Below are positions 23,194 through 30,675 of a DNA stretch of 52,542 bases, piece by piece. The stretch covers positions 1 through 52,542 of the forward strand of contig CAINOE010000143.1 of assembly GCA_903851415.1 (NCBI GenBank), read 5' to 3'. The stretch comes from an uncultured Rhodopila sp. (GTDB lineage Bacteria; Pseudomonadota; Alphaproteobacteria; Acetobacterales; Acetobacteraceae). Numbering within the stretch: the stretch's first letter is position 1; each line of letters begins with the position of its first letter. Under the pieces are notes generated by a model. It saw only the letters and a program-made list of their open reading frames with translations, did not search any database and had not been told where the DNA came from. Position numbers and translations under genes: made by a program.

Positions 23194-24494
23194 TGGCAGG
23201 CCGCGTCCGCAGGCAAGGGGGCAACGGGCTGGACGCCTGGCCCGGCTACGTGGACGCGCTCTCCACGCTGCTCATGGTCATCATCTTCGTGCTGCTGGTG
23301 TTCGTTCTGGCGCAGGCTTTCCTGGGGATCGCGCTGTCCGGCCGCAGCCACGAACTGGATCAGGCGAAGCGGGAACTCTCCGAACTGGCCGACGCCCTGT
23401 CGCTGGAGCGCGGCAGGGAGGCGGATCTGCGGGTGTCGATGTCCCAGCTTGGCCAGCAGCTTGCGTCCCGCACGGCGGATCGCGATCGCCTGACCGGACG
23501 GCTGGGCGAAGCCGAACTGGCGGTGCAGAACGCGACCGCGGCGGCGGCGCGGTTTCAGGCGCAACTGAACGAGGCAAATGGCCGCGCCGACACGGCGGCG
23601 GCGCAATTGGCAGATGCGAAGCGCCAGCTTGCGGAGATGCAGAAGCAGATCGCGGCGCTGGATCGCACGGTCGATGTCGACAAGGACACGATCCAGGCGA
23701 AGCTGTCGGATCTGGCGAAGCTTGCGGACCAGGCCCGCGCGCTGGCGGCGCTGCGGGACCAGTTGGAAACGCAGGCGCAGGACGCCGCGGCGCGGGCGTT
23801 GACCGCGGAGCAGCGGCAGCAGGCCGTGCAAGTGCAGTTGGAGGACGAGACGAAGCTCGGCGACAGCGCCCGCGCCCAGATCGCCCTGCTGAATCCGCAG
23901 ATCGACCAGTTGAAGGCGCAATTGTCGTCGATCGCGGCCAGCCTGGATCTGACGAAGCAGTTGTCCAGGGACAAGGACGCGGTGATCGCCAATCTGGGCG
24001 AAAAGCTGAATGCGGCGCTGGCCGCCAAGGTTGAGGAGCTGCAGCAGTATCGCAGCGAATTCTTCGGCAAGCTGCGCAGCGTGCTGGCCAACCGCCCGGG
24101 CATCACCATTGTCGGCGACCGGTTCGTGTTCCAGAGCGAGGTGCTGTTCCCCGTCGGCAGCGCGGAGCTGACTCCGGCCGGGGCGTCGCAGATGACCAGC
24201 CTGGCGATCACGATCAAGGACATCGCGGCGGAGATTCCTCCCGACGTGCGCTGGGTGCTGCGGGTGGATGGCCACACCGATCCGCAACCGGTTAAAGGCG
24301 GCGCGTTCGCCTCGAACTGGGAGCTCTCGGCGGCGCGGGCGATCACGGTGGTGAAGCTGCTGATCGCGGATGGCGTGCCGCCGCAACACCTCGCCGCAAC
24401 GGGGTTCGGTCAATACCAGCCGTTCGGCGCGGGAGACACGCCCGATGCCTTCGCGAAAGACCGCCGCATCGAGCTGCGGCTGACGGACCGGTAG
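23193..24494 (+). CDS. MotB-like partner: membrane helix, long coiled coil and OmpA domain
   Basis: A 433-residue protein with one N-terminal membrane helix (about 22-46) preceded by Asp21 in GYVDALSTLLMVIIFVLLVF, the position of the ion-binding Asp of MotB and ExbD. Residues 50-300 are an uninterrupted heptad coiled coil (LDQAKRELSELADALSLERG; AEMQKQIAALDRTVDVDKDT). The OmpA peptidoglycan-binding domain is at about 305-433 (FQSEVLFPVGSAELTPAG; LRVDGHTDPQP; LSAARAITVVKLLI; KDRRIELRL). The coiled coil is far longer than MotB's plug and would reach across the periplasm. It starts on the last base of the channel gene's stop codon. Confidence 0.85.
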   Translation: MAGRVRRQGGNGLDAWPGYVDALSTLLMVIIFVLLVFVLAQAFLGIALSGRSHELDQAKRELSELADALSLERGREADLRVSMSQLGQQLASRTADRDRLTGRLGEAELAVQNATAAAARFQAQLNEANGRADTAAAQLADAKRQLAEMQKQIAALDRTVDVDKDTIQAKLSDLAKLADQARALAALRDQLETQAQDAAARALTAEQRQQAVQVQLEDETKLGDSARAQIALLNPQIDQLKAQLSSIAASLDLTKQLSRDKDAVIANLGEKLNAALAAKVEELQQYRSEFFGKLRSVLANRPGITIVGDRFVFQSEVLFPVGSAELTPAGASQMTSLAITIKDIAAEIPPDVRWVLRVDGHTDPQPVKGGAFASNWELSAARAITVVKLLIADGVPPQHLAATGFGQYQPFGAGDTPDAFAKDRRIELRLTDR

Positions 24495-24520
24495 GCAGCG
24501 CGGGCACGGCACCGGCTCCT

Positions 24521-24553
24521 GTGTCGTGGCCGGACCGAGTCCGCCCACGACAC
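24521..24553. repeat. Palindromic hairpin after the motor operon
   Basis: GTGTCGTGGCCGGAC / GTCCGCCCACGACAC form a 15-bp stem with one mismatch and a three-base loop. It resembles the GTCATGGCCGG repeats elsewhere in the window, 27 bases past the last motor gene, and could end that transcript. Confidence 0.55.
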
Positions 24554-24603
24554 GATGGAAACGGCCCCTATCGAACCCGTCAGGTTACCGCGGCCTCCGC
24601 CCC

Positions 24604-24642
24604 GAAAAAGCAGAAGGCCCCGGACCTGCGCCCGGAGCCTTC
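24604..24642 (-). terminator. Intrinsic terminator of the 21-codon microgene
   Basis: Read on the minus strand, GAAGGCTCCGG...CCGGGGCCTTC forms an 11-bp stem with one mismatch. TGCTTTTT follows (five T residues at 24605-24609). The plus strand has no T-tract, so the terminator serves minus-strand transcription. Confidence 0.75.
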
Positions 24643-24680
24643 ACATTGCTTGTGACTGTCCGTTGCCGGACCGGAGTGGC

Positions 24681-24746
24681 TTATGCCGGCGGGTTCGCGC
24701 CGGCAATCCAGGTCATGGCAAAGGATGCCACCGAACAATGAGACAC
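24681..24746 (-). CDS. 21-codon microprotein gene with a perfect extended Shine-Dalgarno
   Basis: GTG at 24744-24746 starts a 21-residue frame that opens MSHCSVASFA, continues MTWIA, and ends GANPPA before TAA (24681-24683). The sequence GAAAGGAGGTGATCCA immediately before the GTG is complementary to the whole 16S rRNA 3' tail (GGATCACCTCCTTTC), and AGGAGG is seven bases from the start, the ideal spacing. A terminator with T-tract follows 39 bases after the stop and a stable hairpin precedes the ribosome site, so this is a complete small transcription unit. An internal ATG would give an 11-residue product. The peptide has one Cys, one Trp and a C-terminal Pro-Pro. No family is recognised. Confidence 0.6.
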   Translation of the reverse strand: MSHCSVASFAMTWIAGANPPA

Positions 24747-24766
24747 TGGATCACCTCCTTTCAGTT

Positions 24767-24826
24767 GTTGCTGCGACCCGCGAAGCTTGCCCCCAAGCCA
24801 CCGGACTTGGCAAGCAAATCAGCAAC
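24767..24826 (-). ncRNA. Structured leader hairpin upstream of the 21-codon microgene
   Basis: On the minus strand GTTGCTG (24820-24826) pairs with CAGCAAC (24767-24773). Inside it GCTTG/CAAGC (24811-24815 with 24785-24789) and CCAAG/CTTGG (24806-24810 with 24793-24797) stack with a three-base bulge and an eight-base loop. The hairpin ends shortly before the extended Shine-Dalgarno. It could be a regulatory leader, a stability hairpin, or part of a dual-function small RNA. No known riboswitch class is recognised. Confidence 0.45.
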
Positions 24827-24907
24827 CGATTCCCGGCCGCCGCCGCACCCCTCTTCCCGCCTCCGCCAACCCGCGCCATGCTCTTCCGAACCCCGGAGGA
24901 GACCACG

Positions 24908-26077
24908 ATGATCCACGGCATCCATCGCTATCCGCCCATGGACCGTGTCGTCTACGGCATTCCGCTGGCCGAGGCGCTGGACGAGGAAATCCGCCGCCTC
25001 GATGCCCGCGCCGTTTATGTGCTGGCGAGCGGCACGCTCGACCGCCAGACCGATGTGGTTGACACTGTCCGCCGCGTGCTCGGCAGCCGCCTCGCCGGGG
25101 TCTGCGCCAAAATCGGCGCCCACACCCCGCGCACCGATGTCGTGGCCGCGGCGAATGATGCCCGCGCGGCGAACGCCGATTTGCTGCTGACCATCGGCGG
25201 CGGATCCGTCACCGATGCGGCCAAGATGGTCGGCTTCTGCCTCGGCAACGACATCGCCGCGCCTGAACAGCTCGACCAGCTGCGCGCCACCACCACGCCG
25301 GAGGGCAAAACCGAACGGCCCGCGGTCAAGCCGCCTTCGCTCCGCTCGATCGCCGTGCCGACGACCCTCTCGGCGGGCGAGTTCACCGCCTTTGCCGGCT
25401 GCACCGACACCGTGCGGCAGAGGAAGGAAAGCTTCGCCCATAAGCTGATGATGCCGCTGGCCGTGATCCTCGACCCGGCGGTGACGATCCACACCCCGGA
25501 GTGGCTGTTCCTGTCTACGGGCATCCGCGCGGTGGATCACGCGGTGGAGGACATCTGCTCGATCAACCCGTCGCCGTTCTCGGACGGGATGTCGCTCCAG
25601 GCACTGCGGCTGCTATCGGCCGGTTTGCCCGCGGCGAAGGCCAACCCGGACGATCTGGAGGCGCGGCTGGACTGTCAGTTGGGGTCGTGGATGTCGATCA
25701 TGGGTTCGCAGAACGGCGTGCACAAAGGCGCCAGCCACGGCATCGGCCATGTGCTCGGCGGCACGGCGGGGGTGCCGCACGGCTACACCTCCTGCGTGAT
25801 GCTGCCGCATGTGCTGCGCTTCAACGAACCGGTCACGGCCAATCGGCAGACGTGGATCAGCGGGGCGCTCGGGCGGCCGGACGAGAAGGCCGCGGATGCG
25901 GTGGCGGCGCTGATCGCCGGGCTGGGTCTGCCGCGAACGCTGCGCGATGCGGGCGTGAAGCCCGAACAACTCGATGAGATCGCGGCAGGCTCGATGCACG
26001 ACCGGTGGGTTCACACCAATCCGAGGAAAATCGAGGGGCCGGCAGCGGTCCGTGCGCTGCTGGATGCGGCCTGGTAG
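24908..26077 (+). CDS. Iron-containing alcohol dehydrogenase (maleylacetate-reductase-like)
   Basis: A 389-residue NAD(P)-dependent oxidoreductase of the iron-activated alcohol dehydrogenase superfamily. The cofactor site is in DLLLTIGGGSVTDAAKMVGF. Metal-ligand segments are GIRAVDHAVEDI, KGASHGIGHVLGG and GYTSCVMLPHVLRFN. Size and the two-domain layout also fit maleylacetate reductases, so the substrate is left open. ATG 24908 has GGAGGAG nine bases upstream; the longer frame lacks protein character. The gene is divergent from the 21-codon microgene and has no co-directional partner. Confidence 0.87.
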   Translation: MIHGIHRYPPMDRVVYGIPLAEALDEEIRRLDARAVYVLASGTLDRQTDVVDTVRRVLGSRLAGVCAKIGAHTPRTDVVAAANDARAANADLLLTIGGGSVTDAAKMVGFCLGNDIAAPEQLDQLRATTTPEGKTERPAVKPPSLRSIAVPTTLSAGEFTAFAGCTDTVRQRKESFAHKLMMPLAVILDPAVTIHTPEWLFLSTGIRAVDHAVEDICSINPSPFSDGMSLQALRLLSAGLPAAKANPDDLEARLDCQLGSWMSIMGSQNGVHKGASHGIGHVLGGTAGVPHGYTSCVMLPHVLRFNEPVTANRQTWISGALGRPDEKAADAVAALIAGLGLPRTLRDAGVKPEQLDEIAAGSMHDRWVHTNPRKIEGPAAVRALLDAAW

Positions 26078-26084
26078 ACCGATT

Positions 26085-26115
26085 CGTCATGGCCCGGTCA
26101 AGCCGGGCCATGACG
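26085..26115. repeat. GTCATGGCCCGG palindromic repeat
   Basis: CGTCATGGCCCGG and its exact complement CCGGGCCATGACG form a perfect 13-bp stem with loop TCAAG. It sits between the convergent alcohol dehydrogenase and phosphate transporter genes. It is the cleanest copy of the hairpin family in this window and may act as a two-way terminator. Confidence 0.7.
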
Positions 26116-26138
26116 ACAGAAGACCGCCGGCAATCCGC

Positions 26139-27767
26139 CTACATCACCTGCCGCAGGATGAAGTACAAGCTCCCCGACATCAGGATCGCCGCCGGCAAGG
26201 TCAGCACCCAGGCCGCCAGCATGTTCTTCACCGTGCTCCACTGCAGCCCGGCCCCGCTCGCCGCCATCGTCCCGGCGACGCCGCTCGACAGCACGTGCGT
26301 GGTCGAAACCGGCAGCCCATACATGTCCGCCGCCGCGATCGTCGCCGCGGCGACCAGTTCGGCGGATGCCCCCTGCCCGTAGGTCATGTGCGTTTTGCCG
26401 ATTTTCTCGCCGACGGTGATGACGATCCGCTTCCAGCCAACCATCGTGCCGAGACCCAGCGCGACCGCGACAGACACCTTCACCCAGGTCGGGATGAACT
26501 TCGTGCTGTCATCCAGGGCGGCCTTGTAGGTCTTCAGAGCGCCCGCATCCTCCGCCGAAAAAGCCAAACCCTGCTTCTGCATCACCCGGATCGCTTCGGA
26601 CACCATGAACATCTCATTGCGGATGTTCTGCACCGCCGCCGCCGGGACCTTGTTCAGCGACCCGTAGGACTTTACCTGATCGACGATGTCACCCGCCAGC
26701 GAGCCCAGCGCTGCGAAGACCGGCTTCTCATCGACCCTGCGCAATTTCAGCGCGTCCGTCACCACCCCCTCGGCGGCCGGCGGCGGATAGGTCAGGTTGC
26801 CGCCACGGTTGTCGAATACAACCTGCGCCTGCTGAGTCGCGGCCACGAAGGCCGGCAGGTGACTGTCCGGCACGGCGCGGTTCAGCGCAAAGGCGGTCGG
26901 GACGGAGCCGATAAGGATCAGCATGATCAGGCCCATGCCCTTTTGCCCGTCATTCGAACCATGGGCAAACGACACGGCACCGCAGGTCAGGCACAGCAGC
27001 CCGCGGATCCAGGCCGGGGGCGGGTCGCGGGTCTCGGGAGCCGCGTAAAGCCGCTTGTCCCGGACCAGCGCCTTCATCGCCAGCAGCATCAGTGCCGCGC
27101 CGATGAAGCCGACCAGCGGGCTGAACAGCAGCGCGCGGAACACGCCCATGGCCTGCGACCAGTCCACGCCGGATGTGGAGACGTTATCCGACATCAGCTG
27201 ATTGGCGACGCCGACACCGATGATCGACCCGATAAGAGTATGTGAGGAACTGGCCGGCAGTCCCAGAAACCAGGTGCCGATATTCCACACGATCGCGGCG
27301 ATCAACAGAGCGAAGATCATCGCAAACCCCGCACCCTGGCCGACCTGGAGGATCAGCTCCACCGGCAGCAGGCTCACGATGGCAAAGGCAACGGCACCGG
27401 AGGATGTAAGAACCCCAAGAAAGTTCAACGTCCCCGAGTAAATGACCGCGACCTGCGGCTGCAAGCTGTGCGTATAAATAACCGTTGCTACCGCATTGGC
27501 CGTGTCGTGAAAGCCGTTAACGAACTCAAACGCCAGCGCAATCAGCAGCGCAATGCCCAACAGCGCGAAGGCACCCCAGGCGAGCGCCGGCGCGCCGCTT
27601 TCAGAAATGTCATTTGTCAACCCGCGGACGGTCCAGAACAGTCCGAAGACCAAAAGCGCCAGAAACACCAGGATTCCGACAATATGGTTGCCACCTTCGA
27701 AGCTTGGCCGGGCGACCTTCGGCGTGTCGAGTACGCGCGCTTGCTGATCCACTGTCGTATCTGACAT
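26139..27767 (-). CDS. pit: Low-affinity inorganic phosphate transporter, PiT family
   Basis: A 542-residue inner-membrane symporter for metal-phosphate or phosphate with a cation. The duplicated PiT signatures are present: FEFVNGFHDTANAVATVIYTHSL and WFLGLPASSSHTLIGSIIGVG in the first half, SFAHGSNDGQKGMGLIML and YGLPVSTTHVLSSGVAGTM in the second. About ten to twelve membrane helices are separated by a large hydrophilic loop (about 300-430). ATG 27767 has AAGAG upstream. A sequence close to the Pho-box consensus lies 54 bases before the start, implying control by PhoB. It is last in a leftward series of genes. Confidence 0.93.
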   Translation of the reverse strand: MSDTTVDQQARVLDTPKVARPSFEGGNHIVGILVFLALLVFGLFWTVRGLTNDISESGAPALAWGAFALLGIALLIALAFEFVNGFHDTANAVATVIYTHSLQPQVAVIYSGTLNFLGVLTSSGAVAFAIVSLLPVELILQVGQGAGFAMIFALLIAAIVWNIGTWFLGLPASSSHTLIGSIIGVGVANQLMSDNVSTSGVDWSQAMGVFRALLFSPLVGFIGAALMLLAMKALVRDKRLYAAPETRDPPPAWIRGLLCLTCGAVSFAHGSNDGQKGMGLIMLILIGSVPTAFALNRAVPDSHLPAFVAATQQAQVVFDNRGGNLTYPPPAAEGVVTDALKLRRVDEKPVFAALGSLAGDIVDQVKSYGSLNKVPAAAVQNIRNEMFMVSEAIRVMQKQGLAFSAEDAGALKTYKAALDDSTKFIPTWVKVSVAVALGLGTMVGWKRIVITVGEKIGKTHMTYGQGASAELVAAATIAAADMYGLPVSTTHVLSSGVAGTMAASGAGLQWSTVKNMLAAWVLTLPAAILMSGSLYFILRQVM

Positions 27768-27820
27768 GGCTCTTCCCCAAAATATTCGTCTCAGAATGCT
27801 GCGGGGGCGCAGGAATTGGT

Positions 27821-27838
27821 ATTACAGAATGATGACAA
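27821..27838 (-). promoter_or_regulatory. Pho-box-like site upstream of pit
   Basis: On the minus strand TTGTCATCATTCTGTAAT agrees with the Pho-box consensus CTGTCATAAATCTGTCAC at 13 of 18 positions, including most of both TGTCA-like half-sites. It ends 54 bases from the pit start. PhoB control of pit genes is known in alphaproteobacteria such as Sinorhizobium; the direction of control here is inference. Confidence 0.55.
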
Positions 27839-27876
27839 ATCGGCGCCCTGACGACCGTTTCGATGAAATTCCGGCT

Positions 27877-28791
27877 TCAGTGGCCGGTCACGAACACCTG
27901 CCGCGTCGCGTAGGAGATCCATACGCGGCGGCTCGCCAGCCAGTCCTGCCCCAGCAGCATGTCCACGAACAGCGGCAGGCGCACCGGCGCCACCCAGATC
28001 GCCGGCCGGTCGAGCGCCTCCCCGCCGGCATCCAGCGACCTGAACCGGTGCAGGCGCATCGGCACCGTATGCGGACCGAGGCCGCTGATCGCATCCGCCG
28101 GGTCCGCCGCAAGATCGGCCTCCTGCAACCCCATCCGGACCTTCCCCGGCGCGGTCAGCAGGGTGGCGCCTGAGCCGCTGTCCAGCAGCGCGCGCAACGG
28201 CGTGCCATCGAGGGTCACCTGCACGATGATCGCCTGCTCGGACGGGAACGAGACGGGTATGGAGGTGTATCGGCTCGTCCAGGGCAGGAACCGCCCGGCG
28301 CAATCCCGCACCGAGTAGATCGTCAGCCGGCGCGCCGGCAGGTTGAGATCCAGATCGAACACCGACAGGAAGTCGCGCCCGAGCAGGCCGTCGATCACAT
28401 GGTTGCCGACAACGGTCCGAGGGATGATCCCGACAGTCAGGCTGGTGTCGTGATTCAACGTCCGCCGCACCAGCTTCACCCCGCCCAGGCTCAAACTGCG
28501 CGGATCGGCGTTGGCGCGGCGGTCGATGCCGCCCACACCGCTCAAGGTCGTGCCGACCCATTGGTCGCGCGCGAGGTTGAGGCGGTGGACGGCGTCGCCG
28601 GTGACCACGGAACGCTGCGCGCCGGTGTCCAGGATGAAGGACGCGGCGATGCCGTTGACCTCCACGGGGACGATGATCGCGCCGCTGACCACGTCGAGAG
28701 GGATGTCCGCCCTGGCGGAGACCGAGCACGCCGCACCGGCGGTGGCCGGGAACATCAGGACGAACAGAAACAGAATGGTCTTGCCGGGCAC
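27877..28791 (-). CDS. Two-lobed retropepsin-like aspartyl protease, exported
   Basis: A 304-residue protein with a signal peptide (residues 1-21, ILFLFVLMFPATAGAAC). It has two retropepsin-like lobes in one chain. The first has ILDTGAQRS with Asp55 and the hydrophobic-hydrophobic-Gly partner GLLGRDFL (136-142). The second has LLDSGSGAT with Asp204 and MLLGQDWL near the C-terminus. Retropepsins usually work as dimers of one lobe, so this is a natural fused dimer resembling pepsin architecture. GTG 28791 is chosen: GAAGGA stands seven bases upstream and the signal peptide starts directly. A GTG at 28875 would give an implausible Arg-rich extension. Substrate and role are unknown. Confidence 0.82.
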   Translation of the reverse strand: MPGKTILFLFVLMFPATAGAACSVSARADIPLDVVSGAIIVPVEVNGIAASFILDTGAQRSVVTGDAVHRLNLARDQWVGTTLSGVGGIDRRANADPRSLSLGGVKLVRRTLNHDTSLTVGIIPRTVVGNHVIDGLLGRDFLSVFDLDLNLPARRLTIYSVRDCAGRFLPWTSRYTSIPVSFPSEQAIIVQVTLDGTPLRALLDSGSGATLLTAPGKVRMGLQEADLAADPADAISGLGPHTVPMRLHRFRSLDAGGEALDRPAIWVAPVRLPLFVDMLLGQDWLASRRVWISYATRQVFVTGH

Positions 28792-28871
28792 GCTGGTTCC
28801 TTCATGGTTTCTCGACACCGCCGGGGATTGGCTCCGCAGGCGCCGACCTGACCGTTCGGGAAAGGGTCGCC

Positions 28872-29687
28872 TCACGCCACCGGCATCATCTGGCTCAGCC
28901 GCCCGCCGGTGCGTACAGGCTCGATCCGGCGGGCCAGACCGGTCGTGTCATCGGTCTCGACGAACACCCCGCAAATCGTCACCACGCCGTCCGCGGGAGC
29001 CAGCTTTTCCCCCGGCATCTTCCGCCAGAAGCGCAGGGTGGCGCCGGTCTTCACCATCCCGATGACGCTGTCGTAGTCGCCGCACATCCCGGCATCGGAC
29101 TGGAAGGCGGTGCCGCCCGGCAGGATCTGCGCATCCGCCGTCGGGCAATGGGTATGGGTGCCGACGACCAGCGATATCTGGCTGTCGAAGATGTGCCCGT
29201 ACGCCATCTTCTCGCTGCTTGCCTCGGCGTGGATATCGGCGACGATCGCGTTCACCGTGCCGCCCAGCCGGTAGCGCGCCAGCACATCGGCGGTGCCGCG
29301 GAACGGGCAATCCAGCGGGTCCATGAAAAGCCTGCCCAGCGCCTGCAGCACCAGCGCCTTGCGGCCATCCTCCAGCGTCACCAGGACCGAACCGTTACCC
29401 GGCGTCCCGGCCGGATAGTTCAGCGGACGGATCAGCCGGGGTGTTTCGGCGATATAGGGTATGATCTCCTTGCGGTCCCAGGCGTGGTTGCCCAGCGTGA
29501 TCACGTCCGCACCGGCGGCGAAGAGGGTCTTCGCCATGTCCGGAGCAAGCCCGAAACCGTGCGACGCATTCTCCGCGTTGACGATGGCGAGATCGATCTT
29601 CAGATCGCGGCGCAGCCCGGGCAGCGCGGCGGCGACTCCTTCGCGGCCGCGCCGCCCGACGACATCGCCCAGAAACAGAATTCTCAT
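28872..29687 (-). CDS. YmdB-family metallophosphoesterase
   Basis: A 271-residue cytoplasmic calcineurin-like enzyme of the TIGR00282/YmdB type; Bacillus YmdB is a phosphodiesterase acting on cyclic nucleotides. Di-metal motifs in order: MRILFLGDVVGRRG (D-x-V), VNAENASHGFG (N-x-E-N), VITLGNHAWDRKE (GNHxxD), VADIHAEASSEK, and LVVGTHTHCPTADAQILPGG (GTHTH). ATG 29687 has GGAG upstream and begins exactly at the usual N-terminus. It lies in a leftward series between a hydroxyacid dehydrogenase and the retropepsin-like gene, with gaps of 77 and 80 bases. Confidence 0.9.
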   Translation of the reverse strand: MRILFLGDVVGRRGREGVAAALPGLRRDLKIDLAIVNAENASHGFGLAPDMAKTLFAAGADVITLGNHAWDRKEIIPYIAETPRLIRPLNYPAGTPGNGSVLVTLEDGRKALVLQALGRLFMDPLDCPFRGTADVLARYRLGGTVNAIVADIHAEASSEKMAYGHIFDSQISLVVGTHTHCPTADAQILPGGTAFQSDAGMCGDYDSVIGMVKTGATLRFWRKMPGEKLAPADGVVTICGVFVETDDTTGLARRIEPVRTGGRLSQMMPVA

Positions 29688-29764
29688 CGAAGCTCCACAC
29701 CGGCCGCGCCATCGTGGCCGCTGCCGCCCGGGCATTGCAGCACGGGCAGCCCGTCCCTGACCAG

Positions 29765-30649
29765 CTACAAGCCGGCATCCTTCGCGGCCAGTTCGCCGAT
29801 GGCGGACCAGTCCAGCGTCTCGCCGCCGCGGGCGAGCAGCGCCAGGAAGCGGTCGCGCAGCAGGCTGCCGAGCGGCAGGGGCACCCTCAGGTCGCCCGCC
29901 GCGGCCAGCGCGAGGCGGATATCCTTGTACCCCAGCGGCGCCGCGAACCCCGCCGGCTCGAACCGCCCATCGGCGATCAGCCCGCCATAGGTGCGGTAGA
30001 CCGGCGCGCTGAACAGCGTGGAGGTCAGCAGATCAAGGTAGGCATGCGGGTCGACGCCGCCTTTTTCCACCAGTGCCATGGCCTCGCCGAGCGATTCGAT
30101 AACCGCCGCGATCAGGAAGTTGCCGCTGAGCTTCACCAGGTTCGCCGCCTCCGGCCGGTCCGACATCACGAAGGTTCGCTGACCGATGGCGTCCAGCAGC
30201 GGCTGAATGCGGGCCACCGCCTCCGGCGCGCCGCCCGCCACGACGAACAGTTTGGCCGCCGCGGCGGCATCGGGGCGGCCGAACACCGGCGCCGCCACGA
30301 AACGCTGTCCGGCCTGTGCGTGCGCCTGCGTGAGGCGGCGGGACAACTCCACGCTGATGGTGCTGCACGAGATATGCACGGCGTCCGGCGCCAGCGCCGC
30401 GACGATGCCGGCCTCGCCAAACGCGACGCCTTCCACGGCATGGTCGTCGGCGAGCATCGTCATGACCGCGTCGCCGCGGCAGGCTTCCGCGACGGTCTTT
30501 GCGGCGGTGGCGCCCAGTTCGGTCAGGGGAGCGGCCTTGTCCGGACTGCGGTTATAGACGGCGACCGCATGTCCCGCCTTGGCCAGGTTCGCCGCCATGC
30601 CGGCGCCCATGTGTCCCAGACCGATAAATCCAGCTCGCATCGCTTTCAT
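29765..30649 (-). CDS. NAD(P)-dependent beta-hydroxyacid dehydrogenase
   Basis: A 294-residue cytoplasmic dehydrogenase of the 3-hydroxyisobutyrate/tartronate semialdehyde reductase superfamily. The Rossmann fold starts MRAGFIGLGHMGAGMAANLAKAGH; the cofactor loop continues VAVYNRSPDKA. The substrate-site signature DAPVSG is replaced by AAPVFGRPDAAAAAKL, as in GLYR1/glyoxylate-reductase-like members. The catalytic Lys is in ANLVKLSGNFLIAAVIE, with the last Lys in APLGYKDIRLAL. The exact substrate cannot be assigned. Only 26 bases separate it from the lipase gene upstream. Confidence 0.87.
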   Translation of the reverse strand: MKAMRAGFIGLGHMGAGMAANLAKAGHAVAVYNRSPDKAAPLTELGATAAKTVAEACRGDAVMTMLADDHAVEGVAFGEAGIVAALAPDAVHISCSTISVELSRRLTQAHAQAGQRFVAAPVFGRPDAAAAAKLFVVAGGAPEAVARIQPLLDAIGQRTFVMSDRPEAANLVKLSGNFLIAAVIESLGEAMALVEKGGVDPHAYLDLLTSTLFSAPVYRTYGGLIADGRFEPAGFAAPLGYKDIRLALAAAGDLRVPLPLGSLLRDRFLALLARGGETLDWSAIGELAAKDAGL

Positions 30650-30675
30650 CCTTCCATGTCATGAGCGCGGTCGCC

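Noticed and set aside
21374..24494. Zorya anti-phage system
   Set aside because: MotA- and MotB-like genes are present, but ZorC, ZorD or ZorE partners are absent; the long coiled coil is in the MotB-like protein, while in Zorya the long tail is in ZorA.
24744..24764. CTGGATCACCTCCTTTC on the plus strand, identical to the 3' end of 16S rRNA
   Set aside because: Only about 16 bases match and nothing upstream resembles 16S helix 45 or the rest of the gene. The minus-strand context (ribosome site, start, stop and terminator) explains it better.
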